Part shown: piece after piece, positions 7,140-15,533 of the stretch
Numbering within the stretch: the stretch's first letter is position 1
Layout of the letters: each line of letters opens with the position of its first letter
Assembly: GCA_031401815.1 (NCBI GenBank)
Contig: JANNRW010000270.1
Coordinates: forward strand, 1-19,290
DNA: 19,290 nt
Reading direction: 5' to 3'
Source of the DNA: JANNRW01 sp031401815
Lineage (GTDB): Bacteria > Desulfobacterota > Desulfuromonadia > Geobacterales > DSM-12255
The notes under the pieces: generated by a model
What the model was told of the DNA's origin: nothing
The model's input: only the letters and a program-made list of their open reading frames with translations
Databases searched by the model: none
Translations under genes and position numbers: made by a program

Positions 7140-7961
7140 TCACATCAGACCCAGACCTGTCAGTTTCTTGATTATTTCAGTTGCAGACTCCTCGACAGAT
7201 TTGTTCGTCACATCAATTACCAGCCATTTTGGATTGCGTCTGTAGAGCTGTTTGCAGCAGATGAGCTCGTCAAGAATTTCATCATAGCTTGCATATTTAC
7301 TGCGCGGACTCTGCTGCAACTGAATAAGCCGTGCAGTCCGGAGTTCAACAAGTCTTTTGGCGTCTATCATCAGGGCAACGACCCGATGCTGGTCGATCTG
7401 CATAAGCTCTTCCGGAGGAGCTATCCCTTTTACAAGTGGAACATTTGCTACTTTCAGGCCTTTATGAGCAAGGTACATGGAAAGAGGGGTCTTGGATGTT
7501 CTTGATGCCCCTACCAGTACAACATCAGCCTTGTAAAGATATCTGAGCTCCTGTCCGTCATCCTGTTTTACAGTGAAATTAACTGCGTCTACCCGCTTGT
7601 GGTACTCCGCGTTGATCTCATACTGAAGACCCGGCTCCTGTTGCGGCGGCAGACCAAGCATATCAGAGATCTTGTAAAGGATCGGGCTCAGAAGATCGAT
7701 AACCTCAAGCCCCCGCTGCTCTGCCTCATCCAGTAAAAACTGCGCCAGATCCCTGTTGACAAGTGTGCAGATTATAAGCCCGGGCTGGGCTGATGCCACT
7801 TCAATAGCGTTGAGCATGTCAGCTTGCGAGCGGAGCTGATTGAAGCGGTGCTTCTTTATTTCCACGTCCCTGAACTGCGACAGTGCTGCACGCATCACCC
7901 GCTCGGCTGTTTCGCCGGTAGCGTCTGACAAAAGATAGAGGTTGTGAATATCATCCTCCAT
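7140..7961 (-). CDS. PEP synthase / PPDK regulatory protein (DUF299 kinase-pyrophosphorylase)
   Basis: A 273-residue member of the DUF299 family. These bifunctional enzymes inactivate pyruvate,phosphate dikinase or PEP synthase by ADP-dependent phosphorylation of a threonine and reactivate it by Pi-dependent dephosphorylation. Visible are the family start NLYLLSDATGETAERV, the P-loop GASRTSKTPLS at 151-161 and the C-terminal half with SKYASYDEILDELICCKQLYRR. Which dikinase it controls cannot be told here. In an acetate-using organism it would set the pyruvate-to-PEP step of gluconeogenesis. The ATG has no recognisable Shine-Dalgarno and two small hairpins lie just upstream (7963-7995). The response regulator gene follows on the same strand. 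Confidence 0.92.
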   Translation of the reverse strand: MEDDIHNLYLLSDATGETAERVMRAALSQFRDVEIKKHRFNQLRSQADMLNAIEVASAQPGLIICTLVNRDLAQFLLDEAEQRGLEVIDLLSPILYKISDMLGLPPQQEPGLQYEINAEYHKRVDAVNFTVKQDDGQELRYLYKADVVLVGASRTSKTPLSMYLAHKGLKVANVPLVKGIAPPEELMQIDQHRVVALMIDAKRLVELRTARLIQLQQSPRSKYASYDEILDELICCKQLYRRNPKWLVIDVTNKSVEESATEIIKKLTGLGLM

Positions 7962-7962
7962 G

Positions 7963-7995
7963 CCGCAGGTTAATGCGGTACTGCTAATATAGCAG
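7963..7995. promoter_or_regulatory. Two adjacent hairpins in front of the DUF299 gene
   Basis: CCGCA-6-TGCGG (7963-7978) and CTGCT-AATAT-AGCAG (7981-7995). On the minus strand they would lie in the leader just before the ATG at 7961, where no Shine-Dalgarno is visible. A weak possible promoter (TTGTAT, 16 bases, TATATT) overlaps the outer hairpin. The function is unknown. Confidence 0.35.
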
Positions 7996-8027
7996 TTTAT
8001 AATGAAGATACAACTAAAATTTTATAT

Positions 8028-9191
8028 TTATCCTGAAAAATCGCGTTTTATCTCTTCCTGCCAAAAGGGGGAGTAAATCAGTTCGACAGCTGTCATGGCC
8101 AGAGCTGTCGCCCCTTCCAATGCTGCCATTTCGCCCCGGGGGGTAACAGTTGCAAGGGCGAATGCTTCAGTATGAATATTGATGCCATCCCCTATCGGTA
8201 CATGCGGATGAATAACCGGCATAATCTGGGAGAGGTTGCCAATGTCTGATGACCCCTTGTTACGACCCGGATCAGCTTCTGCTTCCTTCAGGCCAAGCCT
8301 TGCAAGCTGTTCTGAATATAACCGGTAAAATGGATGATTGATCTTTAGCGGCGCAATTATCCTCGGATCTTCGTCAATCTCAAGCTGACACCCCGAAGCT
8401 GTGGCAGCCCCTTTAGCAGCCGCTATCAATCGCTCCCTGGCTCTTGCCAGCTCGGTCAGATCATCAGCCCTTACGTAGAAATAGCATCCTGCCTTTGCAG
8501 GAATGATATTGGGAACTGTTCCACCATCTGTAATGATACCGTGGATCCGTACATCCTGCCGCAGCTGCTGGCGCATTGCGTTTATCCCGTTAAATGTCTG
8601 GATGACGGCATCAAGGGCATTGATCCCCTCTTCAGGATAAGCAGCGGCATGAGCCGGACGGCCATGAAACATGAAACGAATCTTTGCCAGCCCCAGAAAC
8701 TGCTTTATCACCTGCCTGCGTGATGATGGATGAACCATCATGGCAAAATCGATCTTGTCGAAACAGCCGCTGTTGATCATCTCGATTTTGCCAATGCCCA
8801 GCTCTTCTGCCGGGGTGCCAAAAACAGCAACAGAACCTGCATCAGGAGGGAGCAGCCTTTTAAGAATCAGCGCAGCACCTACAGAGGCAGCAGCAATTAT
8901 GTTGTGGCCGCAGGCATGGCCAAGCTCCGGAAGCGCATCCATTTCTGCAATGAGAGCAATTGTCGGGGATGAGCCGCCGCTTCTTGCGCAAAAAGCAGTG
9001 GGAAGCCCCGCAAGTCCGGTCTCAACCTGAAAATCCTCGCCTGCAAGGATTGCAGTAAGAAGTCCGGCAGCTTTCACCTCATGCAGAGCTGTTTCAGGCT
9101 CTGCATAAAGTGCTTTGGCAATATGGCGGATCACAGATGAAAAACCGTCTGCAGCAGCCAGCAATGCATCTTTGTCAGGGGGGACGCTCAT
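8028..9191 (-). CDS. M20 family metallopeptidase / amidohydrolase (AbgB/PM20D2-like)
   Basis: A 387-residue zinc-dependent hydrolase that cleaves an amide bond in a small substrate such as an N-acyl amino acid, dipeptide or aminobenzoyl-glutamate. Seen in order: ALIAEMDALPELGHACGHN at 79-97, with the metal-binding Cys/His typical of M20D-like enzymes; GTPAEELGIGK at 125-135, with the catalytic glutamate; MMVHPSS near 151-157; a dimerisation-domain segment GRPAHAAAYPEEGINALDAV; and a C-terminal metal-ligand region with NIHTEAFA. The substrate is unknown. ATG 9191 has AGGAA six bases upstream. A strong predicted promoter lies in the divergent region shared with prmA. No terminator is seen in the 66 bases before the DUF299 gene. 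Confidence 0.88.
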   Translation of the reverse strand: MSVPPDKDALLAAADGFSSVIRHIAKALYAEPETALHEVKAAGLLTAILAGEDFQVETGLAGLPTAFCARSGGSSPTIALIAEMDALPELGHACGHNIIAAASVGAALILKRLLPPDAGSVAVFGTPAEELGIGKIEMINSGCFDKIDFAMMVHPSSRRQVIKQFLGLAKIRFMFHGRPAHAAAYPEEGINALDAVIQTFNGINAMRQQLRQDVRIHGIITDGGTVPNIIPAKAGCYFYVRADDLTELARARERLIAAAKGAATASGCQLEIDEDPRIIAPLKINHPFYRLYSEQLARLGLKEAEADPGRNKGSSDIGNLSQIMPVIHPHVPIGDGINIHTEAFALATVTPRGEMAALEGATALAMTAVELIYSPFWQEEIKRDFSG

Positions 9192-9218
9192 GAGATTTCC
9201 TACATCATCAATTTAATG

Positions 9219-9248
9219 AAAATAGCAATATCCTGTCGATATTGTCAA
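9219..9248 (-). promoter_or_regulatory. Predicted sigma70-type promoter of the M20 gene with internal palindrome
   Basis: On the minus strand TTGACA (9243-9248) and TATTTT (9219-9224) are 18 bases apart. The spacer contains the palindrome ATATC-CTGTC-GATAT (9228-9242), a candidate operator. A second inverted repeat, CAAGG-10-CCTTG, lies at 9246-9265. Confidence 0.6.
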
Positions 9249-9328
9249 GGTTTTTTATTGCCTTGATGATGCTCTTTTGCTAGGTTAGCAGCACTTTTAT
9301 GGATGTCTGCTTCATGAGGAGATCAATC

Positions 9329-10261
9329 ATGCCTGAATCACGATGGGCTGAAATCAGTTGCGTGGTTCCTGAGGAGATGGCTGATCTGCTGGCCGACTTT
9401 CTGCTGGAGCTTACAGGGAACGGTGTGAGCATTGAAAATCGGACTGTTGATACTTTTAATATCGATGAACTGCCTGATACCCCGCTGAAAACCGTTAAGG
9501 CTTACCTGCCTGAGGATGCCCCAAGAGAAGAGTTGCTATCGAAAATAACCGGATTCCTGACAGCGAATGAGCCATATTATGCAGGATTTTCCTCTTCTCC
9601 TTTAGTTGTCTCAATTCTGAAAGAAGAGGATTGGGCTAACTCCTGGAAAATTAATTTCAAGATTGCACGTATCGGCGATAGGCTGGTAATCAAACCATCT
9701 TGGGAAGATTATGCCCCCCTGCCAGAGGATATCGTTCTTGAGCTAGACCCTGGCATGGCTTTTGGTACAGGCACGCATGCCACCACACGGCTCTGCCTTG
9801 AAGCGCTTGAAAGGCTTGCCTTTTCGGAAAACTGGCTTGCAAGTCGATCTTCCTCTGTACTGGATGTCGGTTGCGGTTCAGGGGTGCTTTCGATTGCAGC
9901 GGCTCTTTTTGGCGCCGGACATGTAACTGCCCTGGACATTGACCCGCTCGCCGTAGAAGTAACTATCGAAAATGCTGCCATAAATGGCGTCCGACAGATC
10001 GTAAGCGCATCTACAGCCTCTCTTGCCGAAACAGGGGCAGGGCACACCGTCGTCATGGCAAACATTCTTGCCGAAGATCTGGTTAACATGAGCAGTCAAC
10101 TGACAGAGCAACTCCTCCCAGGCGGGCACCTCATTCTTTCAGGGATCCTTATTGAGCGGGAAGATTACGTAATAAACGGCTTTTCATCTCCTGCGATGAA
10201 ACTTGAGTCTGTTACCAGGCAAGATGAGTGGAGTTGCCTGCTATACAAAAAAGAGAACTGA
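9329..10261 (+). CDS. prmA: Ribosomal protein L11 methyltransferase
   Basis: A 310-residue SAM-dependent enzyme that trimethylates ribosomal protein L11 in the cytoplasm. The N-terminal L11-recognition domain (about 1-60) is followed by the linker with DWANSWKINFK, the family signature LDPGMAFGTGTHATTRLCL at about 139-157, SAM motif I VLDVGCGSGVLSIAA at 177-191, LDIDP at 202-206 and the NILA motif at 245-248, all as in E. coli PrmA. ATG 9329 is chosen over the upstream in-frame ATG at 9299 because AGGAG lies seven bases before it and the protein then begins like its relatives. Its stop codon abuts the rsmE start codon, so the two are probably translationally coupled. A weak promoter-like TTGCCT-17-TAGGTT precedes it. 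Confidence 0.95.
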   Translation: MPESRWAEISCVVPEEMADLLADFLLELTGNGVSIENRTVDTFNIDELPDTPLKTVKAYLPEDAPREELLSKITGFLTANEPYYAGFSSSPLVVSILKEEDWANSWKINFKIARIGDRLVIKPSWEDYAPLPEDIVLELDPGMAFGTGTHATTRLCLEALERLAFSENWLASRSSSVLDVGCGSGVLSIAAALFGAGHVTALDIDPLAVEVTIENAAINGVRQIVSASTASLAETGAGHTVVMANILAEDLVNMSSQLTEQLLPGGHLILSGILIEREDYVINGFSSPAMKLESVTRQDEWSCLLYKKEN

Positions 10262-11002
10262 ATGCGCCGCTTCTTTGTTACCCAGGGGGTTCTGGATAAA
10301 GCAACAGCAACTATTTCCGGCGAGCTTTTCCACCATGTTTCAACTGTCCTGAGACTTGATACCGGCGACAGAGTGCTTTTGGCTGAAAATAACGGAAAGG
10401 AGGCAGTAGCTCTTATAACCTCCGTTGGAAAGGACTCTCTTACTGTTGCGCTGGAATACCTGCCTGCCAGATCACCCGGAATGTCTCCACTATCTGTCAC
10501 CCTTTACCAGGGGCTACCAAAAGGGGACAAGATCGATATGATCCTTCAGAAGGCTACTGAACTTGGAGCTGATGCAATAATCCCTTTCCGTGCACTCCGT
10601 TCAGTTCCAAAACCTGATGCCGGGCGGATTGAAAAACGACTCATGCGATGGGAACGTATCGTACAGGAGGCTGCAAGGCAGTCAGGACGAAAGAGCTTGC
10701 CTCAGCTTGGCTTTGCCACCGGAATCGCCGAACTGATACTGCTGAGGGAACATTCACTGAAGCTGCTTTTGTGGGAAGGGGAAACAGATAATAGCCTTAA
10801 AGGGGTGCTCTCCCCCTTGTCAAGGCCAAAAGATGTCGCTCTGATTATCGGGCCGGAAGGGGGGTTGACCGAAGAGGAGGCTAAATTGGCCATTGCAGCC
10901 GGATATCTGCCCGTAACCCTTGGAGAACGGATACTAAGGACTGAGACTGCAGGAATTGCGGCTCTGGCAATACTGCAATATGTCTGGGGCGATATGGGGT
11001 AA
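10262..11002 (+). CDS. rsmE: 16S rRNA (uracil(1498)-N3)-methyltransferase
   Basis: A 246-residue SPOUT-class enzyme that methylates U1498 of 16S rRNA. The N-terminal PUA-like part begins MRRFFVTQG with FHHVSTVLRLDTGD; the SPOUT domain shows LPKGDKIDMILQKATELGAD at about 85-104, the SAM-knot segments LIIGPEGGLTEEE at 194-206 and LGERILRTETA at 220-230. The ATG follows the prmA stop with no gap, giving a two-gene operon for translation-apparatus methylation. The gene ends seven bases from the converging rnd gene, with no intrinsic terminator visible between them. Confidence 0.96.
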   Translation: MRRFFVTQGVLDKATATISGELFHHVSTVLRLDTGDRVLLAENNGKEAVALITSVGKDSLTVALEYLPARSPGMSPLSVTLYQGLPKGDKIDMILQKATELGADAIIPFRALRSVPKPDAGRIEKRLMRWERIVQEAARQSGRKSLPQLGFATGIAELILLREHSLKLLLWEGETDNSLKGVLSPLSRPKDVALIIGPEGGLTEEEAKLAIAAGYLPVTLGERILRTETAGIAALAILQYVWGDMG

Positions 11003-11009
11003 GTGAATA

Positions 11010-12137
11010 TCAACCCTTCAAAATATTGAACAACTCCTCGCCAAATGCTGACAGATGCCATTTTTTCAGCCCCTGCATTCCGGAAACCTCTGTCAACATC
11101 TCATCAGATGCGTCTGCCAGCTCTTCAAGCAGTGAGTTGTTAACCATGATGCCAGGCTCCATCCCCAGCTCGGCTGACTTTTTTGTCCGCCACTCCTTGA
11201 GCCTTTTCAGAGTGCTTTCCTGCCTCTCGCTTCGCTCCGGCCGACGCTTTCTGGTAAACGACGGGATGGCTGATGGAGGCAATTCCCTGCCACGCCTTAC
11301 AGCCTGCAGTATCCCCTTGCCATACCTCTCTACAAGCTTTGCCGAAAGTCCGCTAATTGCTGACAATTCACCGCTTGTTGACGGATTGCGCTCAGCAAGC
11401 TCCCGGATGGTTTCGTTCCCCAGAATCTTGAATGGCGGCAGATCGCGCTTTTCAGCCTCTTCATTTCTGAAACGCAACAGCTCTTCAAGAAGCCCCAAAG
11501 AGTGCTGAGGCATCCTGTTAGCCCCCTTGAAACGAGCTGAAAGAGGCTCGTCACTTCGCTCCGTCATCCTTACCCGGCAGAGGATTTCACACTCTTCCTG
11601 CACCCATGAAAGCCGACCCTTTGCAGAGAGTTCAGCTGCAAGCTGCGTGTATAACGGTATCAAAAGGCTGGTATCCTTGGCAGCATAGTCAAGCATCTGC
11701 GGCGAGAGCGGCCTTTTGCTCCAGTCAGCCTGCTGGTACCGCTTGTCCAGATCAACATCAAAACGCTTCTTGAGCACTGCCGCAAGACCTACGGCAGGCT
11801 CGCCAAGGAACTGGCAAGCGATCATTGTATCGAATAGATTGACAATGGCGATCCCAAAACTCCGGTGCAGCATCCTCACGTCATAGTCTGCACCGTGAAA
11901 AAGCTTCAGAATCAGAGGGTTGGTAAAAAGAGGCGCAAGCGGTGAAAAATCGTTGCATGAAAGAGGGTCTATGATCAAGGTTTCACTACTGGTGGAAATC
12001 TGCAAAAGGCAGACCTGTTCACGGTAATGATGCATGGAATCTGCTTCAAGATCAAAAGCAATGATGTTTTCTCTGGCAAGACGTTCTGCTGCCTGATTTA
12101 GAATCTCGGGTCTGGTGATTAGTTCGAATCTGGTCAT
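11010..12137 (-). CDS. rnd: Ribonuclease D
   Basis: A 375-residue 3'-5' exoribonuclease, the same length as E. coli RNase D, which trims tRNA and other RNA 3' ends. The DEDDy exonuclease residues are visible: D29 and E31 in IAFDLEADS, D86 in LFHGADYDVRML, and D150/Y151/D155 in MLDYAAKDTSLL. An HRDC domain follows (about 215-285; LLRFRNEEAEKRDLPPFKIL) and a second helical repeat ends the protein. ATG 12137 lies one base beyond the mqnC stop, so the gene is the distal member of a coupled mqnC-rnd pair. The longer frame to 12227 would read into mqnC and is rejected. Confidence 0.94.
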   Translation of the reverse strand: MTRFELITRPEILNQAAERLARENIIAFDLEADSMHHYREQVCLLQISTSSETLIIDPLSCNDFSPLAPLFTNPLILKLFHGADYDVRMLHRSFGIAIVNLFDTMIACQFLGEPAVGLAAVLKKRFDVDLDKRYQQADWSKRPLSPQMLDYAAKDTSLLIPLYTQLAAELSAKGRLSWVQEECEILCRVRMTERSDEPLSARFKGANRMPQHSLGLLEELLRFRNEEAEKRDLPPFKILGNETIRELAERNPSTSGELSAISGLSAKLVERYGKGILQAVRRGRELPPSAIPSFTRKRRPERSERQESTLKRLKEWRTKKSAELGMEPGIMVNNSLLEELADASDEMLTEVSGMQGLKKWHLSAFGEELFNILKG

Positions 12138-12138
12138 T

Positions 12139-13227
12139 TCATAATCTTTCTCTGTTCTCCCTGTTGACAAACTCCTCAATGATTTTGTACAGCGTTGTAC
12201 GTTGAGCCGCCCGGAATCCGGCACCATGGATCAAATCAATCATCTCGGAGCGGCTCATCCTGAAACAGCAACCGGCAGCAGCAACAACATTCTCCTCCAG
12301 CATGGTTCCACCCAGATCATTTGCCCCGAAGAGCAGAGCCACCTGAGCCATCCTTGCTCCCTGAGTTACCCAGCTTGCCTGAATGTTCGGGATGTTGTCC
12401 AGTATAATTCGCGAAAGAGCAAGAACTTTCAGATATTCGACCCCGGTAGCAGTTGCACCGCCAAGTTCGGTATTGCCGGGCTGATAAGTCCAGGGGATGA
12501 AGGCGGTAAAGCTCCCACCCTCTTCCTGAAGCTCTCTTACTCTGAATAGATGTTCAACAATCTCTTCGGGTCTCTCCCTGCTGCCAAACATCATTGTTGC
12601 TGTTGTTGGCATATCGAGAGAAGCCGCCACTCTCATGACCTCTCCCCACTCTTGCCAACCGATCTTTTTCGGCGAAATCTCCTGCCTGACCCTGTCTACC
12701 AGAATCTCCGCCCCCCCGCCGGGGATTGAGTCAAGCCCTGCATCTTTGAGGCGCACAACTGCGTCCCTGATGGTTAATTGAGAAATCCTGGCTATCTGCG
12801 TTATCTCGGCAGGGGAGAGCGAATGGTTCTGAATATCTGGAAAGCGGAGTTTTATCTCTCTGAAAAGCCGCTCAAACCACTCTATGCCAAGTGACGGGTG
12901 GAGCCCGCCCTGCATGAGAAGTTGTGTCCCCCCCTGCTCGACCAGCTCCTGAATCTTTGCGCAGATCTCTTCCTCAGCCAGCAGGTAAGCATCTGGCGCT
13001 TCATGGTCACGGTAAAAAGCACAGAAGCGGCATCTGGATTCGCAGATATTAGTATAATTAACATTCCGGTCAACAACAAAAGTAACGATCTGTTCGGGAT
13101 GAAGTTTTTTTCTTACAGCATCGGCCTGCTGACCAAGCTCCAGCAGATCTCCATCCTTAAGTAGCCTGGCCGCTTCCTGACGGTTCAAGCTGATACTCTC
13201 TGTTGCTTCCGGGGCAATTAATTTCAT
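12139..13227 (-). CDS. mqnC: Cyclic dehypoxanthinyl futalosine synthase
   Basis: A 362-residue radical-SAM enzyme of the futalosine route to menaquinone; it cyclises dehypoxanthinyl futalosine. The iron-sulfur motif CESRCRFC has C62, C66 and C69. MqnC hallmarks follow: TQLLMQGGLHPSLGIEWFERL, HSLSPAEI, GLDSIPGGGAEIL, TTATMMFG and the C-terminal FTAFIPWTYQP. These features favour MqnC over the paralogue MqnE. An in-frame TGA lies just upstream, so ATG 13227 is the first possible start; its Shine-Dalgarno is poor, with AGGAAA about 18 bases away. It lies 49 bases after htrA and one base before rnd. The other mqn genes are not in the window. Confidence 0.92.
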   Translation of the reverse strand: MKLIAPEATESISLNRQEAARLLKDGDLLELGQQADAVRKKLHPEQIVTFVVDRNVNYTNICESRCRFCAFYRDHEAPDAYLLAEEEICAKIQELVEQGGTQLLMQGGLHPSLGIEWFERLFREIKLRFPDIQNHSLSPAEITQIARISQLTIRDAVVRLKDAGLDSIPGGGAEILVDRVRQEISPKKIGWQEWGEVMRVAASLDMPTTATMMFGSRERPEEIVEHLFRVRELQEEGGSFTAFIPWTYQPGNTELGGATATGVEYLKVLALSRIILDNIPNIQASWVTQGARMAQVALLFGANDLGGTMLEENVVAAAGCCFRMSRSEMIDLIHGAGFRAAQRTTLYKIIEEFVNRENRERL

Positions 13228-13276
13228 TAATAATCAATATCACTTTCCTGTTACATTTTGAAGCAAAAGAGCAACT

Positions 13277-14674
13277 CTAATCAATCTTGAGCACCAGATA
13301 TCTGGATGATTGTCCATGCCGGACGAGTATCCTGAGCAATTCATCCTTTTTCCTCTCTGCAAGCGCTTTTTCATAGTCATCTACAGTTGCTATTTTTTTC
13401 CCGTTGATCTCCCTTACAATATCCCCTCTTTGCAATCCTGCATTATGGGCAGGAGTATCTCTCCTTACTTCGGTAATCACTACTCCGGAACTCTCTTTCA
13501 GCTTCAATGAAGCTGCCAGCTCCTTAGTAAGCTGGCGGACTGCAAGCCCCAGCCTGTCCGGGTCAGATGCAGAAGAATCCTCACTGCCATCTTTCAGCTT
13601 CTCGACCAGTATGGAGAGCGTCTCTTCCTTCCCCTCTCTGAAAAGTATCAGGAGCACCTTTTTACCTTCAGGAGTTGCTGCAACTATTCGTGGCAGATCG
13701 TTCATCTCCTTTATATCCTTGCCGTCAAAGGAGACAATGACATCGCCTGCCTTGATACCCCCCTTTTCAGCAGGGCTGTCCGGAAGCACTTCACTGACAA
13801 GCGCCCCTTTTTCACCTGCAAGACCGAAAGATTCCGCCAGCTCTTTTGTAACCGGCTGGATTGAAACACCAAGCCAGCCTCTTGTAACCTTCCCCTTGTC
13901 TCTAAGTTGAGGGAGTACTGTTTTTGCCATGTTTACCGGAATCGCAAAGCCGATCCCCTGCCCACCAGCAACTATGGCAGTATTTATCCCTATGACTTCG
14001 CCATTGGAGTTAAAGAGAGGCCCACCCGAATTTCCCGGATTTATGGAGGCATCTGTCTGAAGATAATCATCATATGGGCCACTGCCGATAACCCGCCCCT
14101 TGGCGCTTATGATCCCGGCAGTCACTGTTTCGGCAAGCCCGAAAGGGTTGCCGATCGCCATTACCCATTCGCCGACCTCGATCAGGTCACTGTCACCAAG
14201 TTTTGCAACCTGGAAATCCCCTTTTGTCATTATCTTTATCAGGGCAATATCAAGTTTGGCATCTGCCCCTTTTAACTCGCATTTGAATTCACGGCCATCA
14301 TCAAGTTTCACCTTTATCTCGTCAGCGCCGTGAACAACATGATTATTCGTAAGAACATAGCCATCATCACTGATAATGAAGCCTGAACCCAGACTTCGCT
14401 GGGCAAAGTTCTGCGGCCTCTGATCCTCAAAAAACCGGTCGAAAAAATCCTGGAAAGGGTCATTCCCAAATGGAGAGTTATTAGGTCTTTGCATCCGTTT
14501 CTGGGCTTTAGCCTTTTTTTCCGTGCTGATATTGACTACAGTCGGCTTGAGTTTTTTCGCAAGATCGACAAAATCCGGCGGGCCATTTTTGGCAATAACC
14601 GGAGCTGCTGCAAATAACACAAATATCAGCGCCGACAGGATGAAAATGAAAATTCTCGGGACATTATTCTGCAT
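13277..14674 (-). CDS. htrA: Do/HtrA (DegP/DegQ)-family periplasmic serine endoprotease
   Basis: A 465-residue envelope protease-chaperone that degrades misfolded proteins. An N-terminal signal peptide or anchor (about 1-29, hydrophobic IFIFILSALIFVLFAAAPVIA) is followed by the trypsin-like domain with catalytic H112 (TNNHVVH), D142 (KLDIALIK) and S216 (NPGNSGGPL), then two PDZ domains (about 260-350 and 370-460, with GWLGVSIQPV and LGLAVRQLT). The Q-rich loop (about 58-95, with FFDRFFEDQRPQ) is short. ATG 14674 has AAGGAGG six bases away; the GTG one codon earlier would be too close. A strong predicted promoter lies directly upstream. It heads the probable htrA-mqnC-rnd operon. Confidence 0.95.
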   Translation of the reverse strand: MQNNVPRIFIFILSALIFVLFAAAPVIAKNGPPDFVDLAKKLKPTVVNISTEKKAKAQKRMQRPNNSPFGNDPFQDFFDRFFEDQRPQNFAQRSLGSGFIISDDGYVLTNNHVVHGADEIKVKLDDGREFKCELKGADAKLDIALIKIMTKGDFQVAKLGDSDLIEVGEWVMAIGNPFGLAETVTAGIISAKGRVIGSGPYDDYLQTDASINPGNSGGPLFNSNGEVIGINTAIVAGGQGIGFAIPVNMAKTVLPQLRDKGKVTRGWLGVSIQPVTKELAESFGLAGEKGALVSEVLPDSPAEKGGIKAGDVIVSFDGKDIKEMNDLPRIVAATPEGKKVLLILFREGKEETLSILVEKLKDGSEDSSASDPDRLGLAVRQLTKELAASLKLKESSGVVITEVRRDTPAHNAGLQRGDIVREINGKKIATVDDYEKALAERKKDELLRILVRHGQSSRYLVLKID

Positions 14675-14700
14675 CACAAACCTCCTTGAAATAATGCCCG

Positions 14701-14729
14701 AATTTAATAACAGCTGTCACAGTTGTCAA
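14701..14729 (-). promoter_or_regulatory. Predicted sigma70-type promoter of htrA
   Basis: On the minus strand a perfect TTGACA (14724-14729) is 17 bases from TAAATT (14701-14706). The expected start near 14694 gives a leader of about 20 bases that carries the AAGGAGG ribosome site. The promoter begins only about 10 bases after the DUF2786 stop. Confidence 0.7.
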
Positions 14730-14739
14730 GACCTCACCT

Positions 14740-15450
14740 CTAACATTCTTCCAGCTGCTTCAAGGGATTCTGCGCATTTGTGATCCCTTTATTAATTCCG
14801 ACATTTCTGGCATCCAGTTCACCTCTGGCATATGCCTCGCCACTGATATAGCTTCTGCGGCTGTGAACTGTTCTGAGACTCCCCATTTCATTCATCGCCC
14901 TTTTGATCAACCCCTCCTTGACCGGAACCATTGCACCTGGCGTCACCGGAGTCTCTCTTTTCTGGGAGGCGAGCATCCGGTTGATAGTTGAGACAGCGCC
15001 AAGATAATAGGAGTGCCTTAATAGTTCGCGTTGTCGGCTGGACGATAAAGAGTGCGCGTGCACCTTCATGTATTGACTGCATATTCTCCGTACTGCTTTC
15101 TCAAGATATGTAAAGGTATAGACTGCAACCTGTAGATCAGCACCTACACCGACAAAAGTCAGTTTGCCGTTGCCAGGGTGATGAATTGTCTGACAGTCAA
15201 AGGCGCTCCCTACACCTGCTACAAGTTGACGGAGCCATTTGGGGAGTTTTTTGCTGGACGCTGTTTCAATCTGATCTGCTTTTTCCGGTCTGCATTGAGT
15301 CTCAATATCTGCCATTGCCAGATTATGCGCAGACAAGAGACGCTGCGCATGTGCCGCTGCCAGAGCTGCTTCATGCTCGTTGCTTGAATTTGCAAGGGCA
15401 AGCAGCTTCCTGATTTTGTCGATTATCGGGGAGGATTCCAAAATGGACAA
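14740..15450 (-). CDS. DUF2786 domain protein
   Basis: A protein of about 236 residues with an N-terminal DUF2786 domain (about 9-47, IDKIRKLLALANSSNEHEA...LLSAHNL) and a C-terminal region like that usually found with it (WLRQLVAGVGSAFDC, YSYYLGAVSTI-like RHSYYLGAVSTINRML, and a basic segment RRSYISGEAYARGELDA). Such proteins occur in chromosomes and in phages or plasmids; no biochemical function is established and none is claimed. No ATG start exists. TTG 15450 has GAGG about ten bases upstream; TTG 15441 with AAAGG nine bases upstream is an alternative. The start lies about 26 bases past an intrinsic terminator, so it may depend on read-through from the CoA-transferase gene. Confidence 0.8.
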   Translation of the reverse strand: MSILESSPIIDKIRKLLALANSSNEHEAALAAAHAQRLLSAHNLAMADIETQCRPEKADQIETASSKKLPKWLRQLVAGVGSAFDCQTIHHPGNGKLTFVGVGADLQVAVYTFTYLEKAVRRICSQYMKVHAHSLSSSRQRELLRHSYYLGAVSTINRMLASQKRETPVTPGAMVPVKEGLIKRAMNEMGSLRTVHSRRSYISGEAYARGELDARNVGINKGITNAQNPLKQLEEC

Positions 15451-15476
15451 CCTTTCACAACCTCATCTGTTTTTAC

Positions 15477-15512
15477 AAAAAAGCCCTGCCGGAAGACCGG
15501 CAGGGCTTTTTT
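15477..15512 (-). terminator. Intrinsic terminator after the CoA-transferase gene
   Basis: A perfect 16-base stem (15477-15492 with 15497-15512), core GCCCTGCCGG, loop AAGA, with A6 and T6 at the two ends so that it can act in both directions. It lies about 20 bases after the CoA-transferase stop. Confidence 0.95.
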
Positions 15513-15533
15513 GCAACTATCTGAATCAAGGAT

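Noticed and set aside
11003..11009. Bidirectional terminator between rsmE and rnd
   Set aside because: Only seven bases separate the stops and no GC-rich stem with a T-run is visible; termination may be within coding sequence or factor-dependent.
12135..12227. Longer RNase D frame starting at 12227
   Set aside because: The extra 30 codons overlap the mqnC coding end; ATG 12137 gives the standard protein start and length.
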